From positions 992,001-1,056,000 of the forward strand of contig JAEHOE010000010.1 in the NCBI GenBank assembly GCA_016858145.1: a stretch of 64,000 nucleotides of DNA, written 5' to 3'. The stretch comes from Edaphochlamys debaryana. Its lineage: Eukaryota > Chlorophyta > Chlorophyceae > Chlamydomonadales. The translations under genes and the position numbers were made by a program. The notes under the pieces are model-generated. The model searched no databases, had not been told where the DNA came from, and worked only from the letters and a program-made list of their open reading frames with translations. Below, piece by piece: positions 36,001-47,472 of this stretch. Numbering within the stretch: the first letter of the stretch is position 1; each line of letters begins with the position of its first letter.

Positions 36001-39000
36001 CACCTGGTCCACCCCACCCCACCCCCCAGGCCGCCGTCCGCGTCCGCCAGCCCGCCACCGCGCTGATGGCGGTGCAGCACTGGGCGGAGGCGGCCGCGGG
36101 GGCGGGGCGCACGCGGCGGCGCCTGGGTCTGGACCGGGCGCAGGGGGCGGCGGGGCAGCAGCGGGCGCTGGCGGAGGCGGTGGGGCTGCAGGTGGGGCAG
36201 GGGTTGCGGGGGATGAGGCGGGGATGTGGAGGGGTGCGCGGGTCTTGGAGGCAGCTGAAGCGGCAGCGGCAGAGGTGTGTGGTCAAGTCAGTCTACCACG
36301 CGGAAAATGACTGTCTTACCTTCCGCTTACCCCCTCCCGCAGGGCGGGGTTCACGCTGCGCTCCAGGAGCTGCCGAGCTGCCGCCCGCAGCCGCCCGCTG
36401 GCACATCGGGTAGGACACGAAAGGGCGACGGAGTGGGGCAGGCTAGGTGGGCCCACAGGCTCATCTGCCAACCGCATCCGCCTCCCACGCGCGCCCTCCG
36501 GGTCCCCGTATACGCGGCTCCACACACCCTATACCCTTCCGTTTACCCCCAACTACAAGCAAAGCGCTCCTAGCGCAGGCAGCGCAATTTCGCGCAGCAA
36601 CACCATCCCAAGAATCTCAAAGTTCACCCCCTCCCTCCCCCCCAGACTTCCTGTCCGTGGTGCTGGAGGCCTACGGGGCCCTGGACGACCCGGACGCCCT
36701 CTACGCCCTGCCCGCGGTGGCCATGCTGATAGGGGAGGGGGGGGGAGGGGGAGGGGCAGGAGGAGGGGGAGCAGAGGGAGGAGGGGGAGGAGGAGGAGGG
36801 GGGGGAGGGGCGGGGCCGCACCCCGCGGGGGCACTGCTGGCACTTCGGCTGTCGGAGCGGGAGGGGCACTGGGCCACGGCGCTGGAGGGCCACGACCTGG
36901 CGCTACGGTCGCTGATGTACGGCAGTGGCGGCGGCGGTACGGCACCGTACGACGGCGCGGCATCGCTGTACGGCAGCTTGTACGGCGGGGTCGGGGGCGC
37001 CGCCGCCGGCCTGGTGGCGGCGCTACGGCACCTGGGCGGCGACGCAACGGCGCAGCTCTTTTTGGCGGGCCTGGCGGCGAGTACGGCAGGCGGCGGCGGG
37101 ATGCCGTACGGCGGTACGACACCTGGGTCCACGTCAGACCTGGCGGAGATGCAGTACGAGCTGGGCTGGCGGCTGAGCAACTGGGGCAGCGCCAGCTCTG
37201 GCGGCGGCGGGGTGGCGGCGCCAGTGGCGGCGCTGGCGGCTGGTGGTGGCGGCGGCGGGCTGAACGCGGCGCTGTACCGGTCTCTGGCGGCGCTGGCGGC
37301 GGCGGACCGATCGCAGGTGCGGCGAGGAGTCCTGTGGACCATACCGGTAGTTGTCAGGGCAGCAGGGCAGGGGGGCGGTGGCGAGCCTGCCCGCAGGCCC
37401 CGCACGGAACGGCTGGTGGCCTGGCAGTGGCCCCTGCGCTTTTGGCGCTCGCGTCGTCTGCCTAAGACGTCCCTGCACAATCCACCAAGAGAAGGCTGGT
37501 GTAGTGTTAAAGGGCATGTCCATCACACCCCCGCCCCCTCAGGCCGCCTCCCTCCTGTCCGCCGCCACCCACTCCGCCGTGTGCCGCCTGGCATCCAAGA
37601 TCGGCCCCGCGTCCGCCGTACAGTACGGAGAGTACGAGGGCGGTACGGGTCAACACGGGGCCCTGTCGTACCTCGTACAGATCCGCATGCTGGGCGCCGT
37701 ACGGCAGGCCTGCCAGCTGGCCGCCGCCAACGCCACGTCACCACCCGGCTCGCCAGCGCTGCTCGCACTGCCGCCGCCGCTGTCGGCGGGATCCCCCGCG
37801 GCTGGCGGCGCCGCCAGTGGCGGCGTTGGCGTTGGCGGCGGCCTGTCGCTGCTGCTGCCGCCCAACGGCCAAGATCCGTGGGACGAGCTGCTCGGCAAGT
37901 ACGGCAGTGGCGGCGGCGTCGCCGGGATGAGTCATGCCGGCGGCGCCGACGTGCTGGAGCCGCTGCGGGCGTTACGCTGCGCCGCGCTGGCGGCGGCGGG
38001 GCGGCCGCGCGAGCAGGCGGCGGCGCTGGCGGGGGTGGTGGCGGCGGCGCGGCGGTGCGGGGCCACGGCGGCGGGCCTGGCGGCGGTGCAGGTGGGCGGG
38101 AGGATGGAGGGCCGGGGCCCGGTCAGGCCGGGGCCCGGTTGTGCTCTCTCGTTTCCCTCTCTCGCTTTCGCGTCCCAATCCAGCGCCTAGCCGCCCGACA
38201 CGGTCGCGACCCCGCTCCGCTCACCCACCCTCCACCGCCCGCCTCTTGCCCCCCACGGCCCCCACACTGCCCAACCCCCACCACCCCCACAGGACCTCCG
38301 CCGGCTCCTGGGCCGCCACGCCTCCGCCCCCTGGGCCGCGGCCCTGCGCAGCGGCGGCGGCGCCGCCTGGCGGCTGGACGAGGCGCGCCTGCTGCGCCGC
38401 CGCGACGGCGGCGCCGCCGCGTCCGCCGCCGCCGGCAGCCGCGCCGGCGGCGGCTCCACGCTCGCCGCCCACATGGCTCTGGCCCTGGTCGCCGAGCTGG
38501 AAGCCGAACAGTCGCACCTGCTGCCGCCAGCCCCCACGCCCCAGCTTGCTGCTCCACAAACCGCCCAAGGCCGCAAGGGCCAGGCGAAGTCACCACCCGC
38601 TTATGCAGCCGCAGCGGGTGTTGCGGCGGGGGCAGGGGTGGCGGCGGGGGAGGCGCGGGCGGCGCAGCTGCGGCTGGCGACGGCGCTGTCTCTGGCGGGG
38701 GCGTGGTGTGCGGAGGCGCTGGTGGAGTGCGGGGCGTGGGGGGGCGTGCTGGGGCTCATGGGGCGGGGGGCGGAGCTGGCGGAGGCGGCGGTGGCGGCGG
38801 GGGGCGCCGGGGAGGCGGGCAGCGCGGGGGTGTGGGAGAGCCAGGCGGCGTGCAAGGTGAGCGGGGGCGGTGGGTAACGGGAGCGGGGTGGCGTGGGCGG
38901 TGGAGAGCGGGGCCGGGCTGCGTGGGCTGCCGTACAGGGTGCTGTGTGTGCCGTACAAGCCACGTGCCCGGCCGCGGCCCCCAGGTGCTGTACCGCCTGG

Positions 39001-42000
39001 CGGCGTACGCCGACCAGCGATACCGCGAGGTGAGGGGCAGGCCGGCAGATACGTCTCACAGCAGAGGGAATGTGGGATGAGATTGCCGTACGAAGTGGTG
39101 CCTACGTGGCATCAAGTACCATGCCAGCGCCCAAAGAAGCCCTCTTGAAGCGCCTGACTCTCAGCCCACACACGCGCTCGGCATGGCCTCCCTGCGCTTA
39201 CCGGTACCAACCTGTGGGCCGGTACCAGCCTGGGGGGAGCAGGAAGGGATCGCAGCATCTCGCTCACAGCTCCGCTCCCCCCCCGCAGGTGCTGGGCGTG
39301 CTGAGCTCCCCCGAGCACGCCAAGCGCATGGGCGTGGTGGCGGCCAAGCGGAGGGAGGCGGAGGAGGTGCGGGACAGGGCGTGTGAGTATGGGGGCCGGG
39401 GCAGGGGAGGGAGGGGGGAGGGGGCACGAGGCTTGGTGGGGGAAATGGGGGGCTCTTTGGGCTGTGTGGCCTAAACATGCGGCTTCCGGCGTGCATCCGG
39501 GTACGTGAAGCCAATTCTGGCGCCCCTGCCCAACCCCCCGTCCCCCGCTTCTCCCCCCCTCCGCCCCCAGACGCTGCCTCCGGCGAGGCCCGGCGGCAGC
39601 TGGAGCGGCAGTACGCCCGCGTCATGCAGCCCGTGGCGGTGAGGGAGGGGGAGGGGGGAGGGGGGAAGGGGGCAGCAGTGAAGTAAACTCTTCGGCATGC
39701 CCGCGCCCCGGCCTCCCCGCCCCCCCGTGCCACCGGGCCGTGATAGCCCCCACCCCCGCCCCTCCCCCCTCCCTCCACCCCCTCCCCCACCCCCCAACCC
39801 CAGGCGGACGAGGAGGCCCACGCGGCGCTGCAGGGCGCTCAGAGGGCCATGCGGGAGGCGGCGCTGAGGGGATACGGCCGCTGCCTGGCGGCGGGTGGGT
39901 GTGTTTGGGGGGGGGGCACTATATGGGGGAGGATACCACGCTGCTGCTGCTGCTTCTCAGCCAGCACCCACCCCAGACGCGGCTCCCTCCCTCCCAGCCC
40001 CCCCACGCCCCCTGCCGCACCCCCCGCCCTCAACCCTCCCTCCTCCAACCCCTCCTGCACCTACCCCCCCCCCCCCCACAGGCGACCGCCGCGACCTGGC
40101 GGCCGTGTACCGGCTGTGCCAGATGTGGCTGCAGCCCGCGGACGGGGAGGACGTGTCGACCGCCTTCGCCGCCGCCGCCGCCCCCGTGCCGCCCCACAAG
40201 TGGCTGCCCCTGGTGTACCAGGTGGCGTCGCGGCTGGGGGGCGGGGGGGAGGCCTTCCAGGAGGTGAGGGGGGGGGGAGGAGGGGGGAGGAGGGGAGGGA
40301 GAGATAGAGCGGCAGCCAGCAAGCCCTATGCGCACTGAGGTCCAGGCGAGGGGAGGGAGGGAAAGGGAAGGGAACAGGGTTAGGAGCGTCAGGGCAGGGC
40401 ACCGGCGTGGCGGAGTCTCTGCGCCAAGCCTCTCCCTGCTCTTCGGTCTGCGCCCCCGCCCGTGCATGCGCCCCGGAACCCCGACCTCGACCGTGCGAGC
40501 AGCCACTGCAGCCCCTGCCCCGAACCCCCTTCCCCCCTCCCCCCGCCCGCCCCCTCCTCCCCCCTTCCCTCCCCCCCCCCAGGCCCTCCAGTCCCTGCTC
40601 CTGCGAGTGGCCTCCGCCCACCCCTTCCACTCCGCCTACCAGCTGCTGGCGCTCAAGCACGGGGGCGGGGGGGCGGACTCGCGGGGCCGGGCGCTGGGGC
40701 TGGGGGCGGCCGGCGCGGGGCTGGCGGCGGCGGGGCTGGGGGGGGCGGTGGACGCGGCAAAGGTGCGTGGGCGGGGGGAGGGGGGGAGGGGAGAGGCATG
40801 TGGGGGTGCAAGAGGAGGCGTGAGGACGTGAGGACGTGTGCGACTTGAGTGGGGTGGACGCGTCCCCACGGCTGCGGGAGGGCGCTCAGGATTAGGGCAT
40901 ATATGAATTGAAAGGGCATTCTGCGCTCCCACTTCCACTGCCCCATTCCTGCGTTCGCGCGGCAGCAAGCCCTCTCCCGCATTCCTTCACTCATGTTCTG
41001 TCCATCCCCACCCCTCCCCCCAGATCACGGCCGCGGATGCGCTCCTGCGGCGCCTGGGGGCAGCCAGCAGCCGCCTGGGGGACATCGTGGGGCAGGTGGG
41101 GGGGGGGGCGGCAGGGGGCTGGTGCGTTGACAGCGAATGTGTGACCCAGTGACAGACGTGTCGGGAGTCCAGCGTGGCAAGGGGTGGGTAGCCAGGTGTG
41201 CAGGATCTCGACAGACCGGCCTCTTCCCCCCCCTCCCCACCGCTCCCCTCCCCTCCCCCCCCTCCCCCCCCAAAGGCCGAGCGGCTGTGCCGGCTGTACA
41301 TGGAGCTGGCGGCGGTCAAGGCGCCCGAGGGGACGGGGTCGGGGCCGGACCCCCCCTCGCCCTTCCCGCAGGCGCTCAGGCGGCAGGTGGGGGCAGGGGC
41401 CGGCTGGGGGCAGGGACCGGGTGGGGGGCGGCGCGGGTCGGTATCGCTGCCTGCACCCCCTTCTGCGCCCGATGTGGATGGATGTGGGCATGCAAGATGC
41501 AACCCATGTCGTTCCTTCCCTTCCCCCCCTCCCCCCACCTTCCCCCCCCCAAGGCTGAGGGCGCCTTCACCTCGCTGCCCGTGATCTCCGTATCCGTGCC
41601 CGTGGATCCGTCGGGCGTGTACGGCAATCTGCCGCACATGGTCGGGTTCGAGGGCATGATCTCGTACGCAGGTGCGTGGCATGTGGAATGGGAAGGGGTG
41701 AGGTGGGGCAGGAGAGGGCACCCCACAGCGCAGCAGCACACCCCCCCCTCTCCTTCACATTATGGGGCGGACGGAGGACGGCGGGGGAGCCAAGGGAGAA
41801 GGCTGGGTGCACAGCACCCCCTCAAACCCCCCTAGAATCCCCTCACCCTCTCCACCACCGCCCTTCGGGTGTGCTGGCTGCCGCCACACCTCTTCTCTCC
41901 GGCTTCCAACTCGTCCCCCCTCAACCCCCCTCCCCCCCTTCCCCCCCCCCCCCAGGCGGCATCAACAAGCCCAAGGTGGTGGTGGCTCTGGACTCGGAGG

Positions 42001-45000
42001 GGGGCCGCCACCGGCAGCTGGTCAAGAGCGGCAACGACGACCTGAGGCAGGCGAGCAGGGGGGGGGGGGGGTGGCGGGGGCAAGTGGTGGGGCGGGCATT
42101 GGGGCTGAGCACTGCGATTCGGAGCGGGGCCGGGGCGCAGCAGCGTCGTCCCGCCCGGGGTCGTCATCAGCCACCCAGACCCTCCCTCCCTCCCCCTCCT
42201 CCCCCCTCCAGCTCTCCAGTCTCTTCTCTCCCCCTCCCCCCTTCTCTCCCCCTCCCCCCTTCTCTCCCCCTACCCCCTTCTCCCCCCCTCCCCCTCCCCC
42301 TCCCCCTCTCCCCCCCCCCAACAGGATGCCGTCATGCAGCAGGCCTTCGCCCTCGTCAACGGCCTGCTGGCTCGGGACGCGGCGGCGGGGGCGCGGGGGC
42401 TGCGGGTGGCAACGTACAAGGTGGTGCCCTTCTCGCCGGTGGCAGGTGTGCGGGGAGGGGGCGGGCGGAGGGGGGAGGGGGGGAGGCGGGGTAGTGGGCC
42501 GAGAGAGGGGCCGTGCCGGGAGGTCAAGAAGGGGACAAAGGAGGGAACGGGGTGAAGGCTGGGGTGCAGGCGGGCAGGGCGGGGGCTGGTCCCCAGGCAG
42601 GAGGTGGTCGGCCAATGGCGGGCGGCCGCGAACGCGTCTCCCGGGGGCTGGCTTGTCGCCCGGTGGAGGTGCTCTACGTTACAACCTGGGGAGGGGGAGG
42701 GGGAGGGGGAGTGGAGGAAACGTGTCGGGGCCGGAGGCAATCGAGAAGGGGACGAGGCCAGCTGAGGCTGGGGCGAGGCAGGGGACAGGGGCTGGTGCCC
42801 CCGCGCGAGAGGGTACCGTTTCTTACGCAGCACGCCCCCTCTCCTCCTGCCTCCCGCCCCCCCCCCCCCAGGCCTGCTCCAGTGGGTGGAGGACACGCAG
42901 CCCCTCAACTCCTACCTGGTGGGGCCGCAGTACACGGTGAGGGGGGGGGGGCACGTGGGGGGAGGGGAGGGGCACGTGGGGACCTGGGGGGAGGGGGAGG
43001 GGCCTGACGGGAAAGGTCCCCGGGATGCCGACAGGTGTCGGGGGCTCATCGCACGCACCGCCCCTCAAAGCTCCCCCTTTCTCCTCCCGAGGCCCTGGCA
43101 TGCCCCCGCCCTTCCTCCCTCTCCCTCCCTCGTCCCCGACCTGTTCCTCTCTGCCCCGCTCCTCTCCCTCTCCCTCCCCCCCCCAGACCGGCGCCCACGG
43201 CCGCTACGCCACGCCGGGGGAGCTGACCTACATGCAGTGCCTGCAGGTGGGGGGGGGAAGGGGGGGAGGGGGAGGGGGAGGGTAGGCAAGAGGAGGGGAA
43301 GACCACCAAGATGGGTCAGGGGCGGGAGGGCCAAACGCGGCGGCGTGTGTGGCCCTCGGCCTAGGCAGCCCGCGGCAGGCGTCCAGCTGCTCTCCGACTT
43401 GGACCCGCGTCTCTGGCCCTTAACCCGGCCTAGCAGCGTGCGTGACCCTCGCCCCGCCCCACGGCTTGTTCCCTTCCCCTTCCCTCCACCGCACCCCCCC
43501 CCCCCCCGCCAGCGCATGAGTGACGCACAGACCGCCTTCAAGGGGGGGCGCTCGGACGTCGCGGAGCAACTGAGGGTGGGGCCTCGGGGCTTGGCGAGAG
43601 TTTTGGGGAGCAGTGTTCGAGACAAGGGTGGAGCGACACGCGGGTTGCGCGGGGCTGGGGGCCAGACCCAGGCCCACGCCGCTGCCCTCACACGCGGCCC
43701 TCGCCAGCCAGTGACAGCTCCAGCTCGGCCTCATGGACTTGCCGCCGGCCTCAAATGCCCCTTCAGCCCCCTGACTTCCCCCTTCCAACAACCCCTCCCA
43801 ACAACCCCTCCCCCCTCCCCCTCCCCCCCCCCCAGGTGTTCCAGGAGCTGTGCGCCCGCTTCTCCCCCGTGCTGCACCACTTCTTGCTGGAGGCCTTCCC
43901 CTCGCCCCCCGCGTGGCTGGCGGCGCAGGTGGGGGCAGAGAGGGGGGGGGCAGAAGGGGAGGGAAGAGAGGGGACCGGAGATTGGGCGGTGCGCATAGCG
44001 TGTTCCTCCGCGCGCTCCTCATCTCTTGCTGATCGCTGGTAGCAGCGACCATGTATAAACCTCAACACCGCCGCAGCTGCCCCCATTACTGCCCCAACTG
44101 CCCCCAACACCCGCTGCGCACGCCCTAACCGCCTCACCCCAACCGCCCCCGCCCCCCTCCACACGCACACCGCCCCCCCCCCCACCACCACCACACAGCG
44201 CGCCTACACCTCCTCCACCGCCACCGCCTCCATGGCCGGCTACCTGCTGGGGCTGGGGGACCGCCACTCGGGCAACATACTGCTGCACGGGGCCAGCGGA
44301 CAGGTGGGGGGGGGGAGGGGGGAGGGGTGTTGAGGGGGGCAGGAGGGAGGAGGGGAGGGGGGCGAGCGGGTAGGGGAACGGGGTAGCTTGGGCGGGGAAG
44401 GAGTGTGCGGGGCATGTGGGTCGGGCGGCGGAAGCACGCACTCACTTTCCGCCCGCGCCCTTCCTCCCTTGCCCCTCCCCGCCCCCCAGGTGGTGCACAT
44501 CGACCTGGGCATTGCCTTCGAGCAGGTACGGTACGGCGGTACGGCCGCGTGTTGGGCGCTGCTGTATGGTTGAAGCGGGCGGATGCTCGATGGCAAGAAG
44601 AGGCTGAGCCCCGTGGTCCTCCTCGGCGCCGCGCGTGAAGCCGCTGGCCCCACCGCTAGACTAGTCTTCACCCCGAACCTCCCCAACCCCCTCCCCCTCT
44701 ACCCCCCCCCCATCCTCCCCAGGGCCGCTTCCTGGTGACCCCCGAGGTGGTCCCCTTCCGCCTCACTCGGGACGTGGTGGACGGAATGGGCATCAACGGA
44801 GTGGAGGTGGGGGTGTGAAGGGCTGCTCGCATGAGCCTGGGAGGGGGGGGGGGGTTTGAGGTAGGGGGCAGAGAGAGGGGAGGGGAGGAGAGGGAAGGGG
44901 ATCAGAGTTCAAGCTGGCGCCCCTGCATTCTCTGCCTGACTCCCCTGCCCCGACCTCGCCTCCCGCCCTTTCCCCCTTCCCGCGCGCAGGGCCCCTTCCG

Positions 45001-46264
45001 GCGCTGCTGCGAGGAGACCCTGCGGGTGGGTGGCCGCGTGCGCATGTGTGGGGGCGGCAGGGGCCACGTGCTCGCACGGGGGTTGCCTGCCTGCGGCCTG
45101 CTGGCTGGGCGGGGGTGGCTGCGGGGCCGGGGCTGCGCTCCGCCCGGGCACAAACCCGCCACGCAACATCCCTGAAGCCCCCTTCCCCGACGTCGACCTC
45201 GTTCCACCCCACGCCCTACCCCCCCCCCCCTCCCTAGGTCCTGCGCGCCAATGCCGAGGCCCTCCTGACCGTTATAGAGGTCATGGTGCACGACCCGCTG
45301 TACAAGTGAGCCCCCTCGGCCGGGGCTGCGGTGCTTGAGCCAGAGCGCGGTGCTCGTGACACCCGTGCTGCGCCATGCGTTGCAAGCAGCGTGCGCTCAA
45401 GAGCAGACGGCCGCAGGGAGTCACGGACACCCGCTCTGTCGTCTTCTCCGTTCCTGCCCCCCCCTGACCCCCACCCCCTCACCCCTGCCCCCCAAGGTGG
45501 ACCATCACTCTGGCCAAGGCGCGGCGCAAGCAGAGGGCCGCTGAGGGGGACGAGGGCGAGGGCGCGGAGGGAGACGGTGAGCAGCGCCCACACGCCTCCG
45601 GCCGGCGCTCCGCAACCGCACCGAACCCTCCCCATGCAGGGGACGCCCCGCCTCCTTGCCGACCCCTCCCTTCCCTCCTCTCCCCCCTCCCCCCCCAGAG
45701 AGCGCCAGTCTGGGCAACGCCGACGCCGCCCGCACCGTACTGCGCGTGCGGCAGCGGCTGGAGGGGCGGGTGGAGGCGGGGGGGCTGGCGGGGAGCCTGG
45801 CCAAGGGGGGCGGCGGGGGGGCGGGGGCGGGGGGCGGCAAGGCGCAGCAGGCCAAGGGCGCAGCGGCAGGGGCTGCAGGTGGGGCAGGAGGCGGGGCCGG
45901 GGGAGTGGGTGCGGCCATGGCGTCTGCGGCGGCGGCGGAGGCCATCGGAGCGCCCCTGAGCGTGGAGGGGCAGGTGAGGGCCCCGGGAAAGGGGAGGAGA
46001 GGGGCCCGGGCACCTTTGCCTGCATGGAGCAGGCACACGGTTCACGCCGTCACGCGGTAGTGTACCTCCGCTGGACTGCGTACCGGCTAGTGGCTTGGGC
46101 ACACCTGCCCTAGAAGCACCCCCCAGATCTCCCCTCCTCCTGCCTCCCCTCCTCCTCAACCCCCTCCCCTCCCCCCCTCCTGTCAGGTGCGTGCGCTGCT
46201 GGCAGAGGCCCAGGACCCCCAGCGCCTGGCCCTCATGTACTACGGATGGTCGGCCATGCTGTAA
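20559..46264 (+). CDS. ATM: ATM/TEL1 serine/threonine-protein kinase (PIKK)
   Basis: DNA-double-strand-break checkpoint kinase of the PI3K-like family; nuclear, recruited by the MRN complex, phosphorylates SQ/TQ sites. 61 exons chain in phase to 12,825 nt (4,274 aa), larger than human (3,056 aa) or Arabidopsis ATM. The excess is mostly Ala/Gly/Pro-rich sequence in the alpha-solenoid (exons 13, 16, 17, 30, 36). Order: N-terminal TAN-type motif ([16 protein letters not shown]), solenoid, FAT (about 3350-3815), kinase (about 3817-4190), C-terminal linker, FATC ending GWSAML. The match is to ATM rather than ATR, TOR or DNA-PK because of [46 protein letters not shown] and [11 protein letters not shown]. 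No frame breaks seen. The weakest-supported parts are the low-complexity solenoid exons and the tiny exon 22. Start chosen at the ATG opening the TAN motif. Confidence 0.96.
24896..32421 (+). other. ATM: ATM exons 13-26 (Ala/Gly-expanded solenoid)
   Basis: Exons: 24896-26651, 26767-26847, 26992-27168, 27323-27643, 27780-28749, 28916-29214, 29487-29642, 29780-30136, 30300-30416, 30650-30696, 30898-31060, 31250-31536, 31731-31779, 32036-32421. Exons 13 and 17 are very long for this gene (1,756 and 970 nt) and packed with GGC/GCN runs encoding Gly and Ala stretches; conserved-looking helical segments sit between ([54 protein letters not shown]). The long exons could hide small introns; the flanking phases fit without any. 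Confidence 0.8.
32603..38091 (+). other. ATM: ATM exons 27-37 (late solenoid)
   Basis: Exons: 32603-32834, 33154-33275, 33551-33759, 33951-34342, 34610-34750, 34941-35144, 35383-35871, 36030-36191, 36343-36409, 36646-37316, 37543-38091. Every junction keeps phase. Exon 33 contains a helical segment ([16 protein letters not shown]) and exon 36 leads towards FAT with [20 protein letters not shown]. Exons 30 and 36 again contain Gly-rich runs (for example 36731-36812). Confidence 0.82.
38293..41386 (+). other. ATM: ATM FAT domain (exons 38-46)
   Basis: Exons: 38293-38856, 38985-39029, 39289-39382, 39571-39638, 39804-39894, 40082-40263, 40583-40762, 41024-41095, 41276-41386. Strong family matches: [76 protein letters not shown]. 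The FAT helical repeats clamp the kinase domain in all PIKKs. In the family this region corresponds to the segment that reads FRLC...W...LPLMYQLAARMG...HPHH in animal ATM. Confidence 0.93.
41554..46264 (+). other. ATM: ATM catalytic domain and FATC (exons 47-61)
   Basis: Exons: 41554-41671, 41956-42050, 42325-42445, 42872-42936, 43187-43246, 43513-43575, 43836-43928, 44199-44303, 44490-44525, 44723-44806, 44990-45025, 45238-45305, 45497-45576, 45699-45973, 46187-46264. The ATP-binding lysine is in RQLVK (~3879). The catalytic loop [10 protein letters not shown] has Asp ~4042 and Asn ~4047. The metal-binding Asp is in HIDLG (~4061). DLG replaces DFG, as in other ATM proteins. FATC is the last 25 residues. 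Between kinase and FATC, exon 60 carries [15 protein letters not shown] and an Ala/Gly insert. Intron 48 uses a GC donor. Confidence 0.97.
42217..42323 (+). repeat. Polypyrimidine tandem repeat in ATM intron 48
   Basis: Repeats of a CTCTCCCCCTCCCCCCTT-like unit run directly into the intron's 3' splice site. It acts as an extended polypyrimidine tract and is probably length-polymorphic. Confidence 0.7.
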
Positions 46265-46894
46265 AGCGTACGGCAGGATCTGCTTGTACGGCAGGATTCG
46301 CACGGCAGGCGGGTACTACGGCAGGATGGTCGTACGGCAGGATGGGGTGCAGGGCGGCTGCACCCTGCGTGTGCTGCTGCCCCGCGGCGGCGACGGTGCG
46401 GGCGGCACAGGCGGTACAGGGGTGGGCGGGGTTACGGAGACATCAACGAAGCGAAGGTCGCAGGGTTGGGGCGGGTTGGGGTTGGGGCGGGGAGCGGTGG
46501 GGGGGTCGCAGGATGGCTGCGTGGGTGCGGGCTTGAGGCCAGGGTTGCAGACGGGAGTTGCGACGAGGGGTGGTCGGGCCCACCTGCCAACGGGTTTCGG
46601 GGCATGCAAGGAGACCGGGGTGCGGGAGCAGAGGGCTGCGGGACTCTGCTGTTGCTGGTGTGGCGGGAAGGGAGCCGGAGGCTGCTCCACGGGCGGGAAC
46701 GGGCGCGGACGAGACCGCGTGTGTATGTCATTGCTTCCACAGTCCCGCCTCTCCCCCAAGTCAGGCGTGCAGCACCTCGACCTCGGCTTTGGGTACCGGC
46801 ATCTCCGCGGGGGGTTGTAGACACTGCCGGTCGTCAGGAGGCGACGGGAGCTCTCCCGGCCCGGGCGACCGTCAGTACCGTACCAGGTTGGCCG

Positions 46895-47135
46895 GGTGCG
46901 CAGCGCCATATTCCGCAAAACCCTTTGCGCACCGCTACATACCCATAGTACGCACATACATAGGCTGCTCTTGCCACTGAGGCTCGGCATTCTCGCGCTG
47001 CCGGGCCCTTCGAGCTCCTCTCGCTCGGAGGCCGTGTTTGGTGGCAAGAGCGAGCAGCCTGCCAGCCTATGTATGTGCGTACTATGGGTATGTAGCGGTG
47101 CGCAAAGGGTTTTGCGGAATAGGGCGCTGCGCACC
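46895..47135. repeat. Foldback element with ~73-bp inverted arms
   Basis: Arm 46895-46967 is the reverse complement of 47063-47135 with essentially one mismatch (for example GTACGCACATACATAGGCTG against its complement). An inner, shorter stem (CTCTTGCCAC / GTGGCAAGAG) pairs inside the ~95-base loop. Target duplications are not clear. It lies 631 bases past the ATM stop and before the first TGTAA, so it is probably transcribed within the ATM 3' UTR, where it would form a long double-stranded hairpin. Confidence 0.85.
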
Positions 47136-47356
47136 AAACCGGCCGCAACCAGTACTGGCGTGCCGTTGCCAGGGAGAGTCCCCCTCCCATGTGTCGTCCG
47201 GTGGCTGGGGCCCAGTATGCTCACGATGCTTGCGTGCCCACATCCTCAGCGCCCTGGGTGCCTGCCTGGACTTGATGGACCCTGCCACGCGTCTCCGTAA
47301 CCTGGGTGCCCCGAGTACCTGCCACGTCTAGCATGAGCGGGTCTGGGCATAAACGC

Positions 47357-47373
47357 TGTAAACACGGCTGTAA
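47357..47373 (+). terminator. Candidate poly(A) signals for ATM (two TGTAA)
   Basis: TGTAA occurs at 47357-47361 and 47369-47373. TGTAA is the usual volvocine nuclear poly(A) signal. Using these would give ATM a 3' UTR of about 1.1 kb including the foldback. Transcript ends are not shown by sequence alone. Confidence 0.45.
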
Positions 47374-47472
47374 ACGTTTCTTTCACAACTCCCCCCGCCG
47401 TCTGGCCGCGATGATGACCCGTCGACCTCCCTACCTGCCGCCGTAGTACCCCTTGCCTCGGTGCGTTGTCCC

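Noticed and set aside
42217..42323. CRISPR-like repeat array
   Set aside because: It is a simple pyrimidine tandem at an intron end, with no spacers, in a eukaryotic gene.
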